Assembly: GCA_003818505.1 (NCBI GenBank) | Contig: RPRI01000034.1 | Location: 1-40,584 of the forward strand | Length of the DNA stretch: 40,584 nt | DNA from: Desulfobacteraceae bacterium | GTDB taxonomy: Bacteria; Desulfobacterota; Desulfobacteria; Desulfobacterales; RPRI01 | Direction: 5' to 3' | Shown: positions 33,729 to 40,584 of the stretch, one piece after another | How positions within the stretch are numbered: the first letter of the stretch is position 1 | How the letters are laid out: each line of letters opens with the position of its first letter | Notes under the pieces: generated by a model | What the model was told of the DNA's origin: nothing | The model's input: the letters and a program-made list of their open reading frames with translations, nothing else | The model's database searches: none | Translations under genes and position numbers: made by a program

Positions 33729-34286
33729 TCATACCATAATATGCTTTGGCAAATTAGACATAGCGGCTATTAATTCTATGCAGCCGTCTTTTATGGTCGA
33801 TAGAATCTTTTCAAATTCTGTAAGAGAAGATCGTTCCCATTTTGATTCTAAAAGATTTTTTTCTAAATAATCGATAGCTGAATTTACTTTCCGGATACAT
33901 GCATCCGCATCCATCAGTTTTTGTTTAATCTCATAACGCTCAAGCCATATCCTGTGGGCAATGATATTTAAACCCGCCTTGTCTTCATCATCAAGCAATG
34001 AAAGAGGCAATTTGTCTAAAAGAACTCTCGGACTCATAGACTCTTCACATGTATTAATTAATCTCAGTGCTATTGACATATTTTTGCGCCAATCCTGAAT
34101 GAGCAAGATAACATTGCTCCTGATATCATCGACCTGAACTTTGCCTTCACAGACGTTTATCAATCCTACAATAGCCTGATAAAATGAATTCATCAGCCAG
34201 TCATGTGAAAACCTAGCCCTGTCTTCGGCCCAATTCTGGATACTATTCTGTAACGCGTTATGCATATCCATTGAAAAGTTCTTCAA
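33729..34286 (-). CDS. Helical protein of unknown function
   Basis: This 185-residue protein is predicted to be almost entirely helical, with no signal peptide or TM segment. It has a hydrophobic heptad-like pattern (LLIQDWRKNMSIALRLI). Its start overlaps the end of the upstream gene by 29 bp and its stop lies 4 bp before the AAA+ start, so translation is coupled. It may be an adaptor to the AAA+ protein. No family is recognised. Confidence 0.66.
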   Translation of the reverse strand: MKNFSMDMHNALQNSIQNWAEDRARFSHDWLMNSFYQAIVGLINVCEGKVQVDDIRSNVILLIQDWRKNMSIALRLINTCEESMSPRVLLDKLPLSLLDDEDKAGLNIIAHRIWLERYEIKQKLMDADACIRKVNSAIDYLEKNLLESKWERSSLTEFEKILSTIKDGCIELIAAMSNLPKHIMV

Positions 34287-35136
34287 AAATTGGGTTCAAT
34301 GATTTTGTTAATCGCGTCATTTCTTTAAAATGGCACAATTCCTTAACTTCATCGATATTAGCAACATGAGCAGAACCAATTTTATTTGGCAACTTTTTAA
34401 GATATTCAAACATATTTTTCAATTCGTCTGGAAATTCACTACTCTCACCTTGCGCATTCTGAAAATTCTCTTTGCAGCTTATTTTCATTTTCTCATATAT
34501 AAAATCAGCGCCGCCAAGTCTATTCCAGCAAGCCTGGCACAATGCAAGATAGATTATATCTTTGTTACCTTCAGATGGAGTTATTTTGAAAGGTGTAAGC
34601 ATAATACTTGTGGCGTATGCCAATTGTTTCAATCGCTCATTTGGTTTAAGTTTATCTAAAGCATCTAAAGATGCTTTTATAGTTTTGATCTCGTCCTGGT
34701 CATAATTTCTCCAGGCGAATTCCCTGCATAGTTTGCTCAAAACAGGATCAATAAGCCAAGATAAATAGATCATTGCATTTATAGTATCTTCATTCACATC
34801 ATCAATTTTCTCTGGCAATATTTTGATTTGACCGAATAGGATATTCAATTCGTTTGGAAAATTATTACCACCATCCCTATCATCCTTGAAGCAATCTTCA
34901 TAAATTCTCTTTAGATTTGAATGTAAAGAAGCGATATTATCAACAGACTTCCAGTAAGCCTTGCAGGATGCACGCTTGCGCATGTTGCGGATTATATCTT
35001 TGTTGTCAATAGACAACATAATTTTGAATGGTGTGAGCATGATAGCTATAGCGCATGCCAATTGCTTCAATTGTTCGCTTGGCTCTCGTCCGTCCAGCAA
35101 CTCCAGGATTTTGTTCTTTTTCATAAGTTTCCGCAT
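34258..35136 (-). CDS. Internally duplicated helical protein
   Basis: This 292-residue soluble protein consists of two related halves. REPSEQLKQLACAIAIMLTP in the first half matches KPNERLKQLAYATSIMLTP in the second. Further on FPNELNILFGQIKILPEKI matches FPDELKNMFEYLKKLPNKI. Both halves therefore come from one ~145-residue helical unit with a conserved LTPFKI element. No known family is recognised. It overlaps the receiver-like gene by 16 bp and the next helical gene by 29 bp, so the three products are likely made in fixed ratio. Confidence 0.7.
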   Translation of the reverse strand: MRKLMKKNKILELLDGREPSEQLKQLACAIAIMLTPFKIMLSIDNKDIIRNMRKRASCKAYWKSVDNIASLHSNLKRIYEDCFKDDRDGGNNFPNELNILFGQIKILPEKIDDVNEDTINAMIYLSWLIDPVLSKLCREFAWRNYDQDEIKTIKASLDALDKLKPNERLKQLAYATSIMLTPFKITPSEGNKDIIYLALCQACWNRLGGADFIYEKMKISCKENFQNAQGESSEFPDELKNMFEYLKKLPNKIGSAHVANIDEVKELCHFKEMTRLTKSLNPIFEELFNGYA

Positions 35137-35522
35137 GCCAAATCGCTCACTAAATTTTTCGCTTTTGTTGTATTATGTAATTGACTAGGTGGAACCACAT
35201 ATTTGTTTTTTCCGTTTTTCAGCAAGTAAATAAAGCCATCAACCTCTTTTATACCTTTATCTTTTGAGTTTCCATTCGTGCTAACAATCAGAACTTTTTT
35301 TATGCAGTGCTTACCTGTAAAATCTTTAAACCATTCGTTGTGTTCTTGTGTACCTTCAAGATGCAATACAATCAGATATTCTTCATCGTCGCTCAATTTA
35401 CTAATAAAATTACCCGGCTTATAAATATCATTTTCAACTTTAATGCCGATCTTTGTAATGGCATCTTTCCAATTGCTACAGCGAGTGTGGTCAACTATAA
35501 CAACCTTATATTTTTGTTTCAT
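35121..35522 (-). CDS. Small receiver- or flavodoxin-like protein
   Basis: This is a protein of about 133 residues from the ATG at 35522. An upstream TTG at 35564 and an ATG at 35558 are possible alternatives that would overlap the 785-residue gene. Alternating strands and helices (KYKVVIVDH, EYLIVLHLEG, KKVLIVSTNG, DGFIYLLKNG) fit a receiver- or flavodoxin-type alpha/beta fold without a clear phospho-acceptor pocket. It lies between the 785-residue protein and the duplicated helical protein, overlapping the latter by 16 bp. This suggests a degenerate response-regulator subunit of the same complex. Confidence 0.66.
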   Translation of the reverse strand: MKQKYKVVIVDHTRCSNWKDAITKIGIKVENDIYKPGNFISKLSDDEEYLIVLHLEGTQEHNEWFKDFTGKHCIKKVLIVSTNGNSKDKGIKEVDGFIYLLKNGKNKYVVPPSQLHNTTKAKNLVSDLACGNL

Positions 35523-35547
35523 CTGTCCGATACCTTCATTTTTTAAT

Positions 35548-37905
35548 TTATCTTTCATTTTCAATAGCAGTCCACGGTTTATCGCCTAGTTCAAATATTT
35601 TTTTTGAATCAGCTTGCCAAGAAATGCACAATGTTTGTTCTTTCTGAACAATAGAAAAGTACCTGCTGTAATTATTCTTACCATTACCATCCTTTTTTCC
35701 AAGAATCATCAAAGTTTCAAATTTTTTCCCCCTCTTACCGTTAAGCAATGCCCAGTCATGTTGCTTGGCTTTACTTTCCGGCACAACTCCCAAACCATGA
35801 CGAATTAATTTTTGGAAGATACCAAGAAAATTCCCCATGTTCCTGCCTGCGACACCAAAGCGTGCCCATCCATCTAAATACTTATTAAGCACTTGGACAC
35901 TTATTCCCTCTTTTTCATCAGGGTTAAAAAATTTTTTTCTTAATCCAATATAATATTCAAGTGATTGCGCCTCTTTATTTTCATATATGAACAATTTGCC
36001 CTTTTCTATGGGATTTGGTGTGTTTTTCTCATCCTTGAAATAGGCTTTCAGATCTATTATGAAATTTAAGATCGCGTGCTGAGCAAAGGGTGTGTGAGCG
36101 GATCTAAGTTTATTATTTGTGGGAAACCCATTATGCCGATCAATCAATTCATTAGTCCATTCAAAATCATCACGAAAAGCTGCAACATATACTGGCACTT
36201 TATACCATTCGTCGTTTGTATCCTTAAATGGTGTAAAGCATATAGATTTTAGATATGCGATTGCTTTCGCGAATCTCTTTCCAGCATCATCTTTATTTTT
36301 TTCTGACTCTCCATTCAATTTTTGCAGAGTCTGCTCAAGTTTGATATCTTCTTTCCAACACTTGCCAAGTACAACTTTCTCGACGACTGGTAACAAGTTT
36401 TCGAACACACTTAGTTCCCTGACCTTTTGCAGTACTTCTCTCGTCTTCTTAACTAAGTCAACTCTGGAATGTACTTCTTTCAGATCATCAACAACGCCAA
36501 AAATACAGCAAAGCATATAGCAGTAAACCTTTTGTAATTCTCGAAAACTATTTTTCACAGAACATTCATACTGATAACCGTGTCTGCAAGATAATTTAAC
36601 CGATTTTGCAATTTGGATTTCATGATCAGCCTGAAATAGTGGTGCTAACAATTTATGCGTCTTAAAGAGCACTGCTTCAGGTTCGTTCAGGATAGCCTGC
36701 ATCTCCTGTGCCTCCGCCTGAACCTTATCAAAAGCTTTTGTGAGCTCATCCAAAGGCCTCTGTATATGAAGAAGCAGTCTGTGAGAATTCATTACGGCTT
36801 CAGCTTTAGCAGATTCTTTTAATTGTTTTTCCAGTTGTTTATTAATGCAAGGGTGCCCGAAAACATTTAAGGCAAATTTGGTTGTATTGATACGCCACAA
36901 TAGTATTTCTGGTATTGTGACTTTATGTTTCATTGATTTTTCTGAATCAAGCCAACGTAATTCCTCTTGGCCAACTTTGATAAATCCACTCCAAATAGCG
37001 CCATGTTCGCGTTCATGATCTTTAGTCTCCGTAGTATCTACCGCGCCGAGTGGGAGGCTAAAGAAAACATGATTGATCTTGGCAACATCTGTTGGCTTTA
37101 GGTACTTTAGCATTGCATCGAGAATAAAGTCGTCAAAAGGAAAATCGGGCTTTTCTTTTCTGCCTGGCAATGCTTTTTTATTTATGAATTCTTGTGGCGT
37201 TGATAAAAGCACAAAATTTGTCTGTTCAATAGGTCTGCGTTTTGCCATAGAGCTTACGTCCCCTAAAAAACGGAGCGCCGGTATATTGCTTAAACTAAAT
37301 TTTAAAGTTGGCTGTTTTGATGCGACTTCATTATTTAAAGCAATGAGATATTTAGCAAAGATTGCACGGTAGCGATGAAAAGCCTCCAATGTCTTGACAG
37401 ATTTCTTTATATCTGCACGGGGGAGATCTTTGATACGTTCATTCTCTTTTTCAAGGAAAGATTTAAAAGAATTTTCAGATTGTAAAGCATCAATACGTTT
37501 ATAATTTATGTGCGAATCATATTCCGGAAATAAAACAGAATTTACACGATCCTTTACCCACAATTGCTCGACATTCCCATGTGTATCTACGAAAAGAATC
37601 CAAGCTTCTTGGAGTCCTACTTTTTTTGTGAAAAAATCATGTATTGAATCTATTCGCAGAAGAGCATCCATATGATTAATGTTGGAAAATGCTGGCAGGC
37701 TATATTTACTTCGTATGAATTCGTAAAACTCATTTAAAAGTTCAATATCCTCACCACTAAAATTAATGCTATTTTTGATTATTGAATCATCATAAATTAA
37801 TTCATCAGCAAAGCTTCTAGGACGATTTGCAACCATAAGCAGCAAAGACAATATCTGATTTGTTTTTTTATATAATTCTTTGTTGCAAACGATTAAATCC
37901 CCCAA
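35548..37905 (-). CDS. 785-residue protein, possible degenerate histidine-kinase-like sensor
   Basis: This large soluble protein has no TM segment. It starts at a TTG (37905), supported by GGGGAGGG overlapping the methyltransferase stop 8 bases upstream. Residues ~100-130 look like a sensory alpha/beta segment (AWILFVDTHGNVEQLWV). Around residue 375 a helix with SHRLLLHIQRPLDEL faintly resembles the H-box of HisKA domains. The C-terminal part is mixed, and I see no kinase N/G boxes. The kinase link is weak and based on the receiver-like neighbours. It could equally be a scaffold of an unnamed family. Confidence 0.66.
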   Translation of the reverse strand: MGDLIVCNKELYKKTNQILSLLLMVANRPRSFADELIYDDSIIKNSINFSGEDIELLNEFYEFIRSKYSLPAFSNINHMDALLRIDSIHDFFTKKVGLQEAWILFVDTHGNVEQLWVKDRVNSVLFPEYDSHINYKRIDALQSENSFKSFLEKENERIKDLPRADIKKSVKTLEAFHRYRAIFAKYLIALNNEVASKQPTLKFSLSNIPALRFLGDVSSMAKRRPIEQTNFVLLSTPQEFINKKALPGRKEKPDFPFDDFILDAMLKYLKPTDVAKINHVFFSLPLGAVDTTETKDHEREHGAIWSGFIKVGQEELRWLDSEKSMKHKVTIPEILLWRINTTKFALNVFGHPCINKQLEKQLKESAKAEAVMNSHRLLLHIQRPLDELTKAFDKVQAEAQEMQAILNEPEAVLFKTHKLLAPLFQADHEIQIAKSVKLSCRHGYQYECSVKNSFRELQKVYCYMLCCIFGVVDDLKEVHSRVDLVKKTREVLQKVRELSVFENLLPVVEKVVLGKCWKEDIKLEQTLQKLNGESEKNKDDAGKRFAKAIAYLKSICFTPFKDTNDEWYKVPVYVAAFRDDFEWTNELIDRHNGFPTNNKLRSAHTPFAQHAILNFIIDLKAYFKDEKNTPNPIEKGKLFIYENKEAQSLEYYIGLRKKFFNPDEKEGISVQVLNKYLDGWARFGVAGRNMGNFLGIFQKLIRHGLGVVPESKAKQHDWALLNGKRGKKFETLMILGKKDGNGKNNYSRYFSIVQKEQTLCISWQADSKKIFELGDKPWTAIENER

Positions 37906-37906
37906 T

Positions 37907-38713
37907 TTATTTCCCTCCCCGAATCAAAAATATATTGGCACGATTCAAAATATAAGAGCGGCCTTCTTTGTCTTTGTATGTGTATTTTCGCAGCAGATGG
38001 AGCTGCTTTTTTATGTCAATTGTCGCAGTCGCAAAAAACCATTCACGAAATGCATTATTTTTAGGATCATAATATAGATGGCTTTTATAATCAAGAACCT
38101 CATATTTTATAAGGGTTTTATCGAGGAGCTTTCTGAAGCCTTCGGCACAATTTGTGACAATGCCTGCAGGCTCTCGCATGCGATATACATCAGAATTTGC
38201 CTGCTGGAGTGTTACAATGATAACACCATCTGGCGAAATCAGTGTGGTTAAACTTTCGATAAGGTAAGGTGATAAAGGCTCTCCGTAGAAAACGTGATCT
38301 GCGACAATCAATCGGTAAGGTGGTTCAAGTTCATTTAGAACGATTAATCTCCAGGGTGCTTGAAACGTGTTGCGTATATGAATATCAACAGTATTTACTT
38401 TAGCGGCTGTTTCACGGAAATAATCAAAAGCTCCCGAATTTATGTCAACAAGATCAACCTCACTCTGACATCCCAATCCGAATGACATACACAGTTCATT
38501 GAGAAGTAAAACGGTAAATCGACCGGTGCCGCAGCCGATGTCTAATGTCGCTATAGCTTCATTTTTAAGCCATTGAAGCGACCCCTTCAGATGTTCTGCA
38601 ATGAGTTCGACTTCAATGGCCTTTTCATCGTTATAATCAAAGACGTCAGCATACGTCGTTAGGCCGCCGTTTCGATACCAGCTTTCGTAAGGTGTCAAAG
38701 AAACATCACTCAT
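37907..38713 (-). CDS. SAM-dependent methyltransferase, class I
   Basis: This 268-residue cytoplasmic protein carries the class I SAM-binding motif I TLDIGCGTGRF (57-67), motif II VDLVDINSGAF, and a motif IV region PYRLIVADHVFYG. The C-terminal cap is helical. The substrate is unknown, since motif IV is not of the NPPY DNA-methylase type. A small molecule or protein target is therefore more likely. Its ATG overlaps the stop of the binding-protein gene (ATGA) and its stop lies 1 bp before the next start. Confidence 0.82.
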   Translation of the reverse strand: MSDVSLTPYESWYRNGGLTTYADVFDYNDEKAIEVELIAEHLKGSLQWLKNEAIATLDIGCGTGRFTVLLLNELCMSFGLGCQSEVDLVDINSGAFDYFRETAAKVNTVDIHIRNTFQAPWRLIVLNELEPPYRLIVADHVFYGEPLSPYLIESLTTLISPDGVIIVTLQQANSDVYRMREPAGIVTNCAEGFRKLLDKTLIKYEVLDYKSHLYYDPKNNAFREWFFATATIDIKKQLHLLRKYTYKDKEGRSYILNRANIFLIRGGK

Positions 38714-39732
38714 GGCTTTGCCGGTATGGCGCGATCAATTTTTTGGAGAAAACTGTTATCAACTACATCCGTTCCGGCGGGTGCATTAGCCAATAATTTC
38801 AGGTCAACAAGGATGCGGCCTATGCCATCGATCATTTGGGGGTCCACCCAGGCAATTCCCTTTTCGGCAGCCTGTCCGCCTGTGATGAGGGGTGTAATGA
38901 TTTCTAAAACCTTCTGCTCATTTTTTCTGTCAAGCCCTTCCGTCCGCTTCATAACTATGTCCACGGCCTGTTCGGGATTTTTGATAGCAAACTGCCATCC
39001 CTTAATCCAGGCGCGAATGAAGGCTTCCACTACTTCAGGGCTTTTCTGTACAAAATCCTTGCGCGCAAACAGGGCATGTTCGTAAAGATGAACACCGACA
39101 TCATCCGCACAGATTAGCGACACGTTCACACCTTTTTCCTTTGCAACCACAGGCTCGTTGGAAATATAGGATGGCCACACATCTACTTGTTCCTGCAGAA
39201 AGGGTTCCAAATTAAATTGTACCCGCACTTCTTTTACATTTTCACGCTTAACATTGCCGGCTTTAAGCATGGCGAGATAAGAGACATCATTTAGCGGGTT
39301 ATAACCAATCCGCTTGCCTTTCATGTCCTGGATGGTCTTAATCCCTTTTTCCGTTTTTGACATCAGGCAAAATGGGCTTCTTTGCATTTTCATGGCAAGG
39401 ATTACCAGAGGCATCTTTTGCTCTGCTATGCCTACGAGCACCTGCGCCGGCTCCAAGATACCAAACTGGTCCTCGCTGTTGAGCACCTTGCGCAAGGGGC
39501 TTGCCTCGACAGAACCGGGTTTGATTTCAACTTCAAGCCCCACTTCCTTGAAAAAGCCCTGCTCGGCCGCAACTTCTAAACCAGTGGTTGCGGCGGTTCG
39601 TATCCACGGAATACGCACAGATATCTTCTTGACAACTTTAGGCTCTTCTTTTTTCGGTGGTGTGGACCTGTCACAGCTCATTAGTACGAAAGTCAATAAA
39701 ATCGCTGTCACTAATAAAAGGCTCTTTTTCAT
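38710..39732 (-). CDS. NMT1/THI5-like substrate-binding lipoprotein
   Basis: This 340-residue lipoprotein has its lipobox at FVLMSC (Cys20). The mature part is a two-lobe ABC-type binding protein of the NMT1/SsuA-like group, with AAEQGFFKEVGLEVEI, DMKGKRIGYNP and FIRAWIKGWQFAIKNPEQAV. Such proteins bind thiamine precursors, sulfonates or nitrate-like ligands in the periplasm. No permease or ATPase gene accompanies it in this window. It sits instead in front of a methyltransferase and regulator-like genes, so a sensory role is possible. The methyltransferase start overlaps its stop by 4 bp. Confidence 0.87.
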   Translation of the reverse strand: MKKSLLLVTAILLTFVLMSCDRSTPPKKEEPKVVKKISVRIPWIRTAATTGLEVAAEQGFFKEVGLEVEIKPGSVEASPLRKVLNSEDQFGILEPAQVLVGIAEQKMPLVILAMKMQRSPFCLMSKTEKGIKTIQDMKGKRIGYNPLNDVSYLAMLKAGNVKRENVKEVRVQFNLEPFLQEQVDVWPSYISNEPVVAKEKGVNVSLICADDVGVHLYEHALFARKDFVQKSPEVVEAFIRAWIKGWQFAIKNPEQAVDIVMKRTEGLDRKNEQKVLEIITPLITGGQAAEKGIAWVDPQMIDGIGRILVDLKLLANAPAGTDVVDNSFLQKIDRAIPAKP

Positions 39733-39760
39733 TGCATTACCTCATCAAATATTGAATTTG

Positions 39761-40576
39761 TTATAAAAGTGTAGGCTGAGGACCTGGAAACTGACCAGTT
39801 CGTATTTTTTGCTCATTTTTCTCATCTATCAAGGCTTTCGCAACACGACTCACAAGAAAATGGAAGTGATTTGTATAAGGCGCAGCTATTTCTCTTATTC
39901 CTTTGATATCCACCTTCAACTCTTTTGTATCGTTGAATACGACAGTTTGAAGAAGGTAAGCCCATGCCTTTGTTTCAGGATATTCTTTATCTGATAAACG
40001 ACTTCTAACCCTTGACAAAATTAAGTTATGATTGCCTTGAGCAACCCAATTTTTCGTTTTATCTTGCCATTTCATCCAATTATCAAAAACGAAGCGGTAA
40101 ATCTCTCGATGCCATTCGTCCGACAAATTATCAGCATCCAGAATCTGCCACATAAGTTGAGTTCTTTCCTGGAATTTATCTGCTTCATCTAGTACGTCCG
40201 CGTTTCTCCATGCCTGCAGCAAAAAGGCAAGCGCGTTTTTGTCTCCTTCCCTAATGGGTTTATGGAATAATGCATAGCCGACAAACCTGACCTTTTCATA
40301 GCGCGATTCGGTAAGTTGCTTGATATGCTTTTCATCGTCCGGCCATCGCACTTCAGCTCTCAATTTCTCATATCCACCAAAACGATTTATAGTCATGGCT
40401 GTATATTCGGAAATCTCAAGCCCATTACGGATATGCGACATGAGGCGTTCAGCCGGTAAGATATCTTCCTTCCGGCGCCGCGTCAGTATCCGCCCTATCA
40501 TCACCGCCAGACCAAAGAAGATGATACCGCCAATTGATGCAAACACGATGCAAGCAAACAGGAAAGGGGTTTGCAC
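39761..40576 (-). CDS. Membrane-anchored helical protein (possibly longer beyond the window)
   Basis: The visible 271 residues have one N-terminal TM helix (FACIVFASIGGIIFFGLAVMIG) followed by a soluble helical domain rich in Trp, Glu and Lys. The domain has HEAT-like alternation, with no catalytic motif. The only start seen is a GTG at 40576. The frame stays open to the right edge, so the true start may lie outside. It is 28 bp upstream of the binding-protein gene on the same strand, probably the same operon. No family is recognised. Confidence 0.6.
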   Translation of the reverse strand: MQTPFLFACIVFASIGGIIFFGLAVMIGRILTRRRKEDILPAERLMSHIRNGLEISEYTAMTINRFGGYEKLRAEVRWPDDEKHIKQLTESRYEKVRFVGYALFHKPIREGDKNALAFLLQAWRNADVLDEADKFQERTQLMWQILDADNLSDEWHREIYRFVFDNWMKWQDKTKNWVAQGNHNLILSRVRSRLSDKEYPETKAWAYLLQTVVFNDTKELKVDIKGIREIAAPYTNHFHFLVSRVAKALIDEKNEQKIRTGQFPGPQPTLL

Positions 40577-40584
40577 GCGATATG

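Overview
The window looks like a chromosome segment of a mesophilic sulfate- or metal-reducing bacterium of the Desulfobacterota (former Deltaproteobacteria). This is inferred from a c-type heme chemoreceptor paired with a tetraheme cytochrome, acetate activation linked to a sodium:solute symporter, tandem-domain UspA proteins, and many dispersed palindromic intergenic repeats. No rRNA or other marker gene is present, so the taxonomy is only a guess.

Bases 1-13.3 kb are ordinary chromosome. They hold the 5' part of an AMP-forming acetyl-CoA synthetase, a TetR regulator, an SSS-family symporter with a 28-residue membrane micro-protein behind it, two small plus-strand membrane proteins, a secreted FN3-like protein, a UspA/antiporter pair, a small helical protein behind a promoter with an embedded operator, a heme-sensing chemoreceptor behind a tetraheme cytochrome c, and a DUF2007-like protein. 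Several palindromic repeat families fill the gaps.

At 13306-13361 lies the 3' half of a tRNA-Leu(UAA) gene on the minus strand, followed by its own rho-independent terminator at 13247-13294. The homology stops in the anticodon loop, as expected of a tyrosine-integrase attachment site left at the edge of an island. By its orientation the island should lie to the right, so everything from 13.4 kb to the window end is probably imported. The first 1.5 kb inside is scar tissue: degenerate short repeats, a truncated conserved gene, an IS3 orfA fragment and a 77-bp repeat found again at 20.1 kb beside a second IS3 remnant.

The island cargo is almost entirely on the minus strand and falls into three modules. 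Module C (19.9-14.9 kb) has a 67-residue protein, a HerA/VirD4-like ATPase, two lipoproteins and a macro-domain protein. Module B (29.5-20.8 kb) starts at a good sigma70-type promoter (29625-29654). It encodes a membrane-anchored vWA protein, a large tubulin/FtsZ-superfamily GTPase, a second membrane protein that looks like a degenerate tubulin paralogue, a membrane transglutaminase-like protease and a membrane-anchored OB-fold-like protein. This resembles the vWA-associated tubulin-family membrane-remodelling systems predicted from genome context, with extra parts. Module A (>40.6-29.8 kb) is a tightly overlapping operon: a membrane-anchored helical protein, an NMT1-like binding lipoprotein without a permease, a methyltransferase, a 785-residue protein with a weak histidine-kinase-like helix, a small receiver-like protein, two helical proteins (one internally duplicated), an NtrC-type AAA+ protein whose GAFTGA loop is lost, a 602-residue membrane protein with receiver-like elements, and a two-TM gene broken by an in-frame TGA.

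The most interesting candidates for an undescribed system are module B, for its paired active and inactive tubulins, and module A, which looks like a rewired phosphorelay/AAA+ complex with a membrane effector. Whether A, B and C form one system cannot be decided from this window alone.
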